This document shows positions 7,331 through 17,100 of a stretch of 36,691 nucleotides of DNA, one piece after another. Both the position numbers and the translations under genes were made by a program. The notes under the pieces are model-generated. The model did not search any database, was not told where the DNA came from, and saw only the letters and a program-made list of their open reading frames with translations. The stretch's first letter is position 1; each line of letters starts with the position of its first letter. The DNA lies in NCBI GenBank assembly GCA_900541335.1, contig UQJC01000019.1, positions 1 to 36,691 on the forward strand, read 5' to 3'. This DNA comes from an uncultured Prevotella sp. GTDB lineage: Bacteria > Bacteroidota > Bacteroidia > Bacteroidales > Bacteroidaceae.

Positions 7331-8995
7331 ATGTGCGGTATCGTATCCATATTCAACATTAAAGATCAAACCCCTGAATTGCGCCAAAAAGCCCTTGCGA
7401 TGAGCAAGAAAATTCGTCATCGCGGACCAGATTGGAGTGGCATTTACTGTGGGAAATCTGCTATTCTCTGCCATGAACGTTTATCTATTGTCGACCCGGA
7501 AAGCGGACGTCAACCCCTCTTTGCTCCAGACAACAAACAAGTTTTAGCTGTAAATGGCGAGATATACAATCACCGCACAATTAGACAAGCCTATGCAGAA
7601 AAATATGATTTCCAAACAGGTTCGGACTGTGAAGTTGTCTTGGCACTCTACCGTGATAAAGGAGTCAACTTTCTTGAAGACTTGAATGGCATCTTTGCTT
7701 TTGCCCTATACGACGAAGAAAAGGACGATTTCTTGATTGCCCGCGACCCTATTGGTGTTATTCCTCTCTACATTGGCTTCGATGCAGATGGCACTGTGTA
7801 TTGTGCCAGTGAACTAAAAGCCCTGGAAGGTTTCTGTGAGCGCTACGAACCCTTCCTTCCGGGACATTATTACCTGGGTAGCGAGGGGAAAATGACCAAA
7901 TGGTACAACCGTGACTGGGAAAGCTACGATGCTGTAAAAGACAATACGGCCTCTGTCGAAGAAGTACATGATGCACTCGAGGCAGCTGTCAAGCGTCAAC
8001 TCATGAGTGACGTACCCTACGGTGTGCTCCTCTCGGGTGGTTTAGACAGTTCGGTTATCTCTGCTATTGCCAAGAAATACGCAGCACGCCGCGTGGAAAC
8101 TGACGGTCAGCAAGACGCTTGGTGGCCTCAGCTACACTCCTTTGCTGTCGGACTGAAAGGAGCTCCCGACTTAGCCAAAGCTCGCGAAGTGGCTGAGCAC
8201 ATTGGAACAGTCCATCACGAGATAAACTATACAATTCAAGAAGGATTGGATGCCGTACGCGATGTCATCTATTTTATTGAAACCTACGATGTTACAACGG
8301 TGCGTGCTTCTACGCCGATGTACCTCTTGGCTCGTGTAATCAAATCAATGGGTATCAAAATGGTACTTTCGGGCGAAGGTGCCGATGAAGTGTTTGGCGG
8401 TTACCTCTACTTCCACAAAGCACCAACACCTCAAGCCTTCCATGAAGAAACGGTCCGCAAACTCTCCAAACTTCATCTCTACGACTGTCTGCGTGCCAAT
8501 AAGAGTCTTAGTGCGTGGGGCGTAGAAGGCCGAGTTCCCTTCCTTGACAAGGAATTCCTCGATGTAGCCATGCGCTTGAACCCTGCGGCCAAAATGTGCC
8601 CGGGCGCAACCGTCGAAAAGAAAATTGTACGCGAAGCATTTGCAGACATGCTTCCTGAAAGTGTAGCTTGGCGCCAGAAGGAACAATTCTCGGACGGTGT
8701 AGGCTATTCCTGGATTGACACTTTGAAGGAAATCACAGCTGCAGCCGTTAGTGATGAACAGATGGCACACGCAGCCGAGCGCTTCCCCATCCATACTCCA
8801 ATGAACAAAGAGGAGTATTACTATCGCTCTATCTTTGAAGAATACTTCCCCAGTGAAAGTGCGGCTCTCAGTGTACCCAGTGTACCCAGTGTAGCTTGCT
8901 CTACAGCCGAAGCATTGGCTTGGGACGAAGCTTTTAAAAATATGAACGACCCCAGCGGCAGAGCCGTAGCGGGGGTTCACCAAGAAGCTTATTAA
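7331..8995 (+). CDS. asnB: Glutamine-hydrolysing asparagine synthetase B
   Basis: The 554-residue protein, the same length as E. coli AsnB, begins MCGIVSIF; Cys2 is the N-terminal nucleophile of the class II glutaminase domain. That domain (about 1-200) shows RHRGPDWSG, HERLSIVDP, VNGEIYNH and the SDCEVVL signature. The C-terminal ATP-pyrophosphatase domain has the PP-loop LSGGLDSS at about 234-241 and LSGEGADEVFGGY at about 348-360. It amidates aspartate to asparagine using glutamine and ATP, in the cytoplasm. Near residues 515-525 there is a small in-frame triplet repeat (S-V-P-S-V-P-S-V) from a 9-bp DNA repeat, probably harmless. It is monocistronic, between a promoter candidate and a terminator. 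Confidence 0.97.
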   Translation: MCGIVSIFNIKDQTPELRQKALAMSKKIRHRGPDWSGIYCGKSAILCHERLSIVDPESGRQPLFAPDNKQVLAVNGEIYNHRTIRQAYAEKYDFQTGSDCEVVLALYRDKGVNFLEDLNGIFAFALYDEEKDDFLIARDPIGVIPLYIGFDADGTVYCASELKALEGFCERYEPFLPGHYYLGSEGKMTKWYNRDWESYDAVKDNTASVEEVHDALEAAVKRQLMSDVPYGVLLSGGLDSSVISAIAKKYAARRVETDGQQDAWWPQLHSFAVGLKGAPDLAKAREVAEHIGTVHHEINYTIQEGLDAVRDVIYFIETYDVTTVRASTPMYLLARVIKSMGIKMVLSGEGADEVFGGYLYFHKAPTPQAFHEETVRKLSKLHLYDCLRANKSLSAWGVEGRVPFLDKEFLDVAMRLNPAAKMCPGATVEKKIVREAFADMLPESVAWRQKEQFSDGVGYSWIDTLKEITAAAVSDEQMAHAAERFPIHTPMNKEEYYYRSIFEEYFPSESAALSVPSVPSVACSTAEALAWDEAFKNMNDPSGRAVAGVHQEAY

Positions 8996-9070
8996 GAAAG
9001 TTCTATTCTAATAAGTCATCAACTAGACGAGACTGACTAAACTACAGATATGTTATTTTGGTTGATCTCT

Positions 9071-9110
9071 CCGCCGTATGCCATTGTGCATACGGCGGTT
9101 TTGTGTTTTA
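9071..9110 (+). terminator. Intrinsic terminator after asnB
   Basis: A perfect 11-bp stem is formed by CCGCCGTATGC (9071-9081) and GCATACGGCGG (9088-9098), with a 6-nt loop and a TTTTGTGTTTT tail. Confidence 0.93.
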
Positions 9111-9202
9111 GGCAACTACTTGACACTAGAGAATCATAGTATAGTCACTCCTTGCTTGCAAACTCAACACGTTGTCACTCTGATGAAAAAGAGAGAGGAA
9201 CC

Positions 9203-9234
9203 TTTGTCGGAACAATCAAGAAGTTGTACTTTTG
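9203..9234 (+). promoter_or_regulatory. Bacteroidota promoter of the aldolase gene
   Basis: TTTG at 9203-9206 and TACTTTTG at 9227-9234 are separated by 20 bp, an exact fit to TTTG-N19/21-TAnnTTTG. The start codon is 43 bp downstream, after an A/T-rich leader. Confidence 0.85.
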
Positions 9235-9277
9235 CCTTGGAATTTAAATCCACAATCCAATTATTTTTTAAACCATT

Positions 9278-10288
9278 ATGATTAACTACAAAGACTTAGG
9301 CTTGGTGAACACCCGCGAGATGTTCAAGCGTGCAATTGACGGTGGTTACGCAATCCCCGCTTTCAACTTCAACAATATGGAACAGTTGCAGGCCATCATC
9401 CAGGCTTCTTCTGAAAAGAAGAGCCCTGTGATTCTGCAGGTTTCTAAGGGTGCCCGCGCATACGCTAACCAGACGCTCCTCCGCTACATGGCAGAAGGCG
9501 CTGTTGAGTATGCTAAGGAACTCGGTTGCAAGCACCCCGAAATCGTTCTTCACTTGGACCACGGTGATTCATTCGAGACCTGCAAGAGCTGCATCGACAT
9601 GGGCTTCAGCTCAGTGATGATCGACGGTTCTGGCCTTCCCTACGAGGAAAACGTAGCCCTCACGAAGAAGGTGGTTGACTATGCTCACCAGTTCGACGTA
9701 ACGGTAGAAGGCGAGCTCGGTGTATTGGCAGGTGTTGAGGACGAAGTTTGCCACGCTGAGAGCCACTACACGAAGCCCGAAGAAGTTGTAGACTTCGCTA
9801 CGCGTACGGGTTGCGATAGCTTGGCTATCTCTATCGGTACAAGCCACGGTGCTTACAAGTTCACTCCCGAGCAGTGCACGCGTGACCCGAAGACTGGCCG
9901 CCTCGTTCCTCCTCCCCTCGCATTCGACGTTCTCGATGCAGTAATGGAACAGCTCCCCGGTTTCCCCATCGTACTCCACGGTTCTTCTTCAGTTCCCCAG
10001 GAGGAAGTTGACACGATCAACAAGTTCGGTGGTAAGCTCCCCAACGCTGTAGGTATCCCCGAAGATCAGCTCCGCAAGGCTTCTAAGAGCGCTGTTTGCA
10101 AGATCAACATCGACTCTGACTCTCGTCTCGCTATGACGGCTGCTATCCGTCAGGTATTCGCTGAGAAGCCCGCTGAATTCGATCCCCGTAAGTACCTCGG
10201 TCCCGCTCGTGACAACATGAAGAAGCAGTACGAGCACAAGATCGTTGAAGTACTCGGTTCTGACAACAAGCTCGCTCAGCTCGACTAA
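9278..10288 (+). CDS. fba: Class II fructose-bisphosphate aldolase
   Basis: The 336-residue enzyme cleaves fructose 1,6-bisphosphate to dihydroxyacetone phosphate and glyceraldehyde 3-phosphate in glycolysis and gluconeogenesis. Visible features are AIPAFNFNN at 25-33, the LHLDHGDS segment (catalytic D94, zinc ligand H95), EGELGVLAG near 145-153, the SIGTSHGAYKF loop and the zinc-ligand/phosphate-binding VLHGSSSVP. Codon use is strongly biased towards few codons (CTC, GTT, CGT, AAG), as expected for a highly expressed gene. It has its own consensus promoter and a long terminator, so it is monocistronic. Confidence 0.97.
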   Translation: MINYKDLGLVNTREMFKRAIDGGYAIPAFNFNNMEQLQAIIQASSEKKSPVILQVSKGARAYANQTLLRYMAEGAVEYAKELGCKHPEIVLHLDHGDSFETCKSCIDMGFSSVMIDGSGLPYEENVALTKKVVDYAHQFDVTVEGELGVLAGVEDEVCHAESHYTKPEEVVDFATRTGCDSLAISIGTSHGAYKFTPEQCTRDPKTGRLVPPPLAFDVLDAVMEQLPGFPIVLHGSSSVPQEEVDTINKFGGKLPNAVGIPEDQLRKASKSAVCKINIDSDSRLAMTAAIRQVFAEKPAEFDPRKYLGPARDNMKKQYEHKIVEVLGSDNKLAQLD

Positions 10289-10319
10289 TCCTCGACTGAA
10301 AGCGAAGCAAATCGCTCAC

Positions 10320-10368
10320 AAAGGACTTTGTTTTTCTTAGCTCATAAGAAAGGCAAAGTCCTTTTTAT
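10320..10368 (+). terminator. Intrinsic terminator after fba
   Basis: The outer arms AAAGGACTTTG (10320-10330) and CAAAGTCCTTT (10354-10364) enclose a second stem, TTTCTTA/TAAGAAA. The right arm runs into TTTTTATTA. Confidence 0.9.
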
Positions 10369-10439
10369 TATATGCTTAAGCAAAGGAGAGTCAGCACTTA
10401 TATACAATAAAGAACAAGCCCCTTCGTTAGTTAGAAGTT

Positions 10440-11042
10440 ATGATAGAATACATCCGTGGAATAATTGACGAACTGACCCCTACGCAGGCCGTGTTGGAAG
10501 CTAACGGCGTAGGGTATGCCCTCAGCATCTCTCTCAATACCTATACAGCCATTCAGGGCAAGAATGAAGCGCGGCTCTATGTATACGAGGCAATTCGCGA
10601 AGATGCCTACCAACTCTATGGCTTTGCCACTCGACAGGAACGTGAACTCTTTACGCTCCTCATTGGTGTATCGGGCATCGGCGGCCAAACCGCCCGCATG
10701 ATTCTCTCTGCCTTTACACCTGCCGACTTGGCCAACATTGTTCAGGCAAGCGACGAACGTGCCTTGAAGAGTGTCAAAGGCATTGGTCCCAAAGCTGCCC
10801 AACGCATTATCATTGACCTGAAGGACAAGATGATGAACTTCCTGGGAGCTTCTGAAGGAGCCGTCACGCAAGAAGGCGAAGCCCCCATCAGCAATTTGGC
10901 TGTAGTCGAAGAAGCTGTACAGGCACTTGCCGTATTGGGCTTTGCACCTGCTCCGACCCAGAAGATTGTCAAACAAATCGTGAAGGATGACCCCAACATT
11001 CCGGTTGAAGGCATCATTAAAAAGGCACTGAAGATGCTTTAA
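10440..11042 (+). CDS. ruvA: Holliday junction branch migration protein RuvA
   Basis: The 200-residue protein has all three RuvA domains: an OB-fold N-terminus (MIEYIRGIIDELTPTQAVLE, then GVGYALSIS), two helix-hairpin-helix motifs (LIGVSGIGGQTARMIL near 73-88 and LKSVKGIGPKAAQRII near 108-123) and a small C-terminal helical domain (EEAVQALAVLGFAP) that binds RuvB. It tetramerises on four-way junctions and guides RuvB. It is followed 62 bp later by sprA on the same strand. From memory, ruvA next to the sprA homologue sov is also seen in Porphyromonas gingivalis. Confidence 0.96.
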   Translation: MIEYIRGIIDELTPTQAVLEANGVGYALSISLNTYTAIQGKNEARLYVYEAIREDAYQLYGFATRQERELFTLLIGVSGIGGQTARMILSAFTPADLANIVQASDERALKSVKGIGPKAAQRIIIDLKDKMMNFLGASEGAVTQEGEAPISNLAVVEEAVQALAVLGFAPAPTQKIVKQIVKDDPNIPVEGIIKKALKML

Positions 11043-11104
11043 TCCACCGGTCAGTTTGCCTTTTTCATCCCCTACCCTCACAACACCCAAACGAACTCGT
11101 ACTT

Positions 11105-14100
11105 TTGAAAACTCCCTTCTACATCCTACTGCTTGTTCTTGCATCCATCTGCGTGGGTGTGAGTCAGGCTGCCTTTGTACAAGGTTCATCCCGTAGCGTA
11201 TATCGTGCACTGACGGGAGAAACAGCCACAGCTAACGAAGCGTCCCCCGCAGTCGAATCGGTACAAGAACAGCCCGTTTCGGTTGCCAAGGATTCGCTTC
11301 CCGAAGTAAAGAAGACGGTGATTGCCACCCTGGCAGACACCGCCCGAGGCCTTGTGGACTTAAAAGATCCCGAAAACCTCAAGAACGAAGCTACCTATGA
11401 CGAAGAGACCGGCGGCTATTTCTTTGGAACCAAGCTGGGTGATGACTACCTCGACACCCCCTTCAGTTTGAGTTGGGAGGAATACCAACGCATGATAATG
11501 CGCCGCTCCATGGCGGCTTACTATCGCAACCGCAATGCGAAGGAATTTAAGGAAAAAGGAAAGGACAAGTTCGACTTTACCGATATGAAGTTCGACCTGG
11601 GACCTCTCAACAAGATTTTTGGCCCGGGCGGTGTACGCATCCGCACCCAAGGCTCGGCGGAACTGAAAATCGGAGCCAACACTCGCTTTACAGACAACCC
11701 AAGCCTTTCGGAGCGTAACCGCAAAGTTTTTGGTTTCGACTTCGACGAAAAGATCAACTTGAGCCTTACAGGACAGGTCGGTGACAAGGTCAACATGGAC
11801 TTTAATTACAACTCAGAAGCCACTTTTGACTTTGACGCACAGAACCTCAAACTTCGTTATGAAGGCAAGGAAGATGAAATCATTAAACTCATTGAGGCTG
11901 GTAATGTCAGCATGCCCACCAATTCGTCGCTCGTACGCGGTGCGACGTCACTCTTTGGTGTGCGTGCCGATATGCAATTTGGTAAACTGAAACTCTCGAC
12001 GGTTATTTCACAAAAGAAGTCTGCCTCCTCGAGTGTCAGCTCTCAAGGCGGAGCACAGGTTACGAGCTACGAATTCTCAGCCGATGCTTACGACGAAAAC
12101 CGACACTTCTTCCTCTCCCACTTCTTCCGCGACCGCTACGACGAGAACATGAAACAACTGCCCACCATCACCTCGGGCGTTACCGTCAATCGTGTTGAAA
12201 TCTGGGTTACCAATAAAACGGGTGCCACCACCGACACCCGCAACATCGTCGGCTTTACCGACCTTGCCGAACACGACCATATTTCTTCCCCCTTATGGGG
12301 TCCTCAAAGCGACATCAATCCTTCAAACAACTCAAACGACCTGTATGCTACCCTCAATGCAACATTGAGCGCAGCACGCGACATTTCGTTGGCAACTCCG
12401 ACCCTCGACGGTGCCGGACTGGTCGGTGGAGTAGATTATGAAAAGTTGGAGTCTGCCCGCAAACTGTCTTCTTCTGAATTCGACCTCAACCCTGCGTTGG
12501 GTTACGTATCCCTGCGCCAAAGTTTGCAAACGGACCAAGTTCTTGCCATTGCCTACGAATACACGTACAAAGGCCAGACGTTTCAGGTCGGTGAATTCTC
12601 ATCCGACCGCAAGGACAACAAGGAAGTGCTCTTCGTCAAGACGCTGAAGAACACGGCTTGCACGCCGCAAATGGGAAACTGGGACTTGATGATGAAAAAC
12701 GTTTATTCGCTCGGTGCCACATCGGTGCAGAAGGATAAGTTCAAACTCGACATCAAATTACTCTCTGACACCTCGGGCGTTTACCTCAGCTATATTCCCG
12801 CCCCCGGACTCAAGGATAAGAAGATTCTTTCCCTCGTGGGATTAGACCGCTTGAACAATAACAACAAGATTGGCCCCAACGGTTACTTTGACTTTGTAGA
12901 AGGCTATACCATCGATCCACAGTCGGGCCGCGTATTCTTCCCCATGGTCGAACCATTCGGCAAGGGACTTGCCAAAGCCATCGGCAACGAAGAGCTTGCT
13001 AAAAAGTACGTATTCCAAGAGCTTTATGACTCAACACGTACCGTGGCTCGCCAGATTGCCGAAAAGAATAAATACATCATTACGGGTGAGTACAAGGCCA
13101 GCCGTAACGATGAGATTCAACTCGGGGCGATGAACGTACCGCGCGGTTCGGTTGTGGTAACTGCCGGCGGTCAAATCTTGATGGAAGGGTCAGACTATAC
13201 GGTCGACTACAATTCGGGTATCGTACGCATTCTCAACAAGAGCATCCTCGATGCCGGAACTGCCATCAATGTCAGTCTGGAAAGTAACACCGACTTTGGT
13301 ATGCAACGCAAAACCATGTTCGGCCTCAACTTCCAATATGATTTCTCCAAAGACTTCCAGTTAGGCGGTACCTTCATGCACCTTGGCGAGAAACCTTTGA
13401 CCACGAAGGTAGCCATGGGTTCGGAACCGTTGAACAATACCCTTTGGGGACTCAACCTTTCGTGGAAGAAGCAAAGTCAGCGACTGACTGACTGGCTCGA
13501 CAAGCTCCCCTTGCTCCACTGCACGGCTCCCTCAAGCATCAACTTCACAGCCGAATTTGCCCAACTCATTGCGGGCAAAAGCCAAGGTGCACAGGGCAAT
13601 GCTTCCTACATCGATGACTTCGAAAACTCGAAGAGCGAAATCGACATTTCCAATCCAGTGGAGTGGAACCTCTCCAGCGTACCCGCCATGTTCCCGGAAT
13701 CCAAACTCACGTCCGACGTACGCTACGGTTACAACCGTGCCCTTCTTGCTTGGTACTACATCGACCCGCTCTTTACACGCCGTTCCTCATCGCTCACTCC
13801 GGGACACATCAAGGGCGACCTCAAGCAACTCTCTGACCCCGATGTGCGCGAAGTATACAAGAGCGAACTCTTCCCTAACCGCAGTGTCAACATGCAGGAG
13901 TCGAATACACTCAATGTGCTCAACCTCGCTTACTATCCCAACGAGCGCGGTCCGTACAACCTCGATCCCTCGCTCGACACAGACGGACGCCTGCTCAATC
14001 CCGAACAGCGTTGGGGCGGTATGATGCGTAAGCTTGACAACTCCGACTTTGAAGCTGCTAACATTGAATACATTGAGTTCTGGTTGCTCGACCCCTTCAT

Positions 14101-17100
14101 CAAGGCCCGCGAAGCAGGCAAGACCTTCAGTGGCGATCTCTACTTTAACCTCGGTGAAATCAGCGAAGACGTACTCAAGGACGGTAAGAAGTTCTTTGAA
14201 AGCGGTCTGCCCGTTGACGGCGACCCGAGCCAGTACATGGAAACCGTTTGGGGACGTGTACCGACCCAAAATGCCGTCACCTATGCCTTCAATACAGCCA
14301 GCGGCTCGCGCTCAAAGCAAGACGTTGGCTTCAACGGTCTGTCTTCAGAAGAAGAAAAGACCTACCCTGCCTATGCCAATTACCTGGCATCGGTTCAGTC
14401 GCGTGTACGCCCTGCCGTCTATGACTCCCTCTTGCGTTCGCCATCTGCCGACCGTTACCACTACTTCCGTGGTTCAGATTATGACCGCGAACAGCGTTCC
14501 ATCCTCGACCGCTACAAGTACATCAACAATCCTAACGGTAACTCGGTAGACAGTGAGAACTCGCCCGAGTCGTACAGCACGGCATACAAGACGCAACCCG
14601 ATGTGGAGGACATCAACCAAGACTTCACGCTCAACGAATACGACAAGTACTACCAGTACCGCGTTCGCATTGCTGAGGACGCCATGCAGGTAGGGCAAAA
14701 CTACATCGTGGACAAGCGCGTGGCTACCGTCACGACTCGCGACAAGCAGAAGAAGCAATACACCTGGTATCAGTTCCGCATCCCCGTCGATCAATACGAA
14801 AAGCGCGAGGGCGGCATCTCCGACTTCTCCTCCATCCGCTTCATGCGTATGTTTATGACAGGCTTCTCCCAGCCCGTCGTACTCCGTATGGCTACCCTCA
14901 ACCTCGTACATGGGGAATGGCGTGCCTACGAACAGGCTCTTTATCAAGGCAAGGCACCCGAAACAAGCGGTACGCTCGAAGTCAGCGCGGTCAACTTCGA
15001 AGAGAACAACGAAAAGCAACCTGTCAACTACATCTTGCCGCCGGGTATCAGCCGTGTGCAAGACCCTGGACAGACGCAAATCTTGCAAAACGACGAACAG
15101 TCACTGGCACTCACCGTGAAGTCGCTCGCTTCGGGTGATGCACGCGCGGTCTATAAGAACACGACCCTTGACCTGCGCCGCTACAAGCACTTGCAGATGT
15201 TTACCCACGCCAACTCGCTCCAGGGCGAAACGGCGGTCAATGACGGCGAAGTGTCTGTCTTCATCCGTCTCGGTTCTGACTACAAGAGCAATTTCTACGA
15301 ATACGAAATTCCGCTCAAGATTACACCGCCCAACAAGTATGCCGACACACCGGGCAACGCCCGCATCGTATGGCCGGCAGACAACATGGTGGACATAGAC
15401 CTCTCTCTCCTGACCGATGCGAAAAAGAATCGCAACAAGCAGAAGGCACTCGGACTTACATCCTATGCCCAACTCTACTCTGAATACGACCCAGCCCGTC
15501 CCGCCAACAAGGTGAGCGTGATGGGTAATCCGTCGTTGGGCGAAGTACGTACCATTATGATTGGTGTGCGCAATAAGTCGCGCACGGTACAACACATCGA
15601 AGTCTGGGCAAACGAACTCCGTTTGCAGCAATTCAGCAACAAGGGCGGTTGGGCTGCTCAGTCGCAGCTCAACCTGCAACTCTCTGACATAGCCTCACTC
15701 AACCTCACAGGTCACATTGAGACCGAAGGCTTCGGCGGTTTGGAGGAAACCGTCAGTCAGCGACGCGACGACAACCTCTACGAGTACTCCATCACGACCA
15801 ACGTACAGGCGGGCAAATTCCTGCCTGAGAAGGCGAAACTCAATGCGCCCATTTATTATTCATACTCCAAACAGCGCACTTCGCCTCGTTACAATCCGCT
15901 TGACACGGACATGGAGCTCGACGATGCACTCGATGCCCTTGCTAATAAGCATCAGAAGGACTCACTGAAGCACATTGCCGAGAAGGTGGTGGTCAACAAG
16001 AACTTCAGCATCACCGGTGCCCGTTTCAACATTGCAACGAAGCGCCACACGATGCCCTACGACCCTGCCAACTTCACCTTCGGCTATGCTTACTCCGTAC
16101 GCCACACAACGGGTGAAACCACGGCTTGGGAAAAGGACCAAAACTGGAAGTACTCCTTCAACTACAACTGGTCGCCCAACTTCAAGGCCTTCGAACCCTT
16201 CAAGAAGAGCAAGAAGAAGTCGAAGTGGTTCCGCATACTCAAGGAGCAGAGCATCAACTTTGCCCCGCAAAATATCGGCTTCAACTCCGACATTACCCGT
16301 TCTTACTACGAACTCCAGGAGCGTGACATCGAGAATGCGGGCAACAACAGCAGCCTGCCTCTCACCTGGTCGAGCGACTTCCTGTGGAACCGCTCTTTCC
16401 AATTGCGCTGGGACTTGACGAAGAACATTCATGCCAACTTCTCGTCGGGTACAAACGCTGAAATCGAGCAACCCTATACGGCTGTCAACAAGGATCTCTA
16501 CCCCGACCGTTATGCGGCCTGGAAGGACTCCGTATGGCACAGCATTAAGCAGTTGGGTCGTCCGCTCACGTATCAGCAAAACTTCGACCTCTCCTGGAAG
16601 TTGCCGCTCAACCGCCTGCCACTCTTCGACTGGCTCACCGTCGACGCTTCGTATAACGGTACTTACAACTGGGCACGCGGTACGGAGTTGGAGAACGGGG
16701 CTTCACTCGGCAATACCATCAACAACTCGCGCAACATTACGGGTAACGGACGTATCAATCTTGAAACCCTCTACAACCACGTGCCTTTCCTCAAAAAGGT
16801 GAACCGCAAATATGCACAGACACCGAAGGAAAAGAGCAAGAAGGAAGAGAAGAAGAACTTCCAAAAGGAAGTAGTACTCAAGGCTGACACTACGCAGGTG
16901 CTTGCCCACAACCAACGGTCAAAGAAGCTCCGCGTCACCGCCCTTCGTCCCGACGGCACTCGCTACCCCCTGCGCTACAAAGTGCTTGACAACAATAAGA
17001 TTGAGATTCTGACTAAGGACACTGCCCGCGTCAAAGTGACCGTCACGCCACGCCGCCGCAAGGAAGACCAAGGTTGGTACAAGGCATTGCAAATGGGTAC

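Noticed and set aside
9078..9281. Open frame of 67 codons between asnB and fba.
   Set aside because: It begins inside the asnB terminator hairpin and runs across the fba promoter.
15101..15679. Long minus-strand open frames opposite sprA (several over 150 codons, for instance here and at 15962-16579).
   Set aside because: They are mirror frames of a strongly codon-biased gene and show no motifs or signal peptides.
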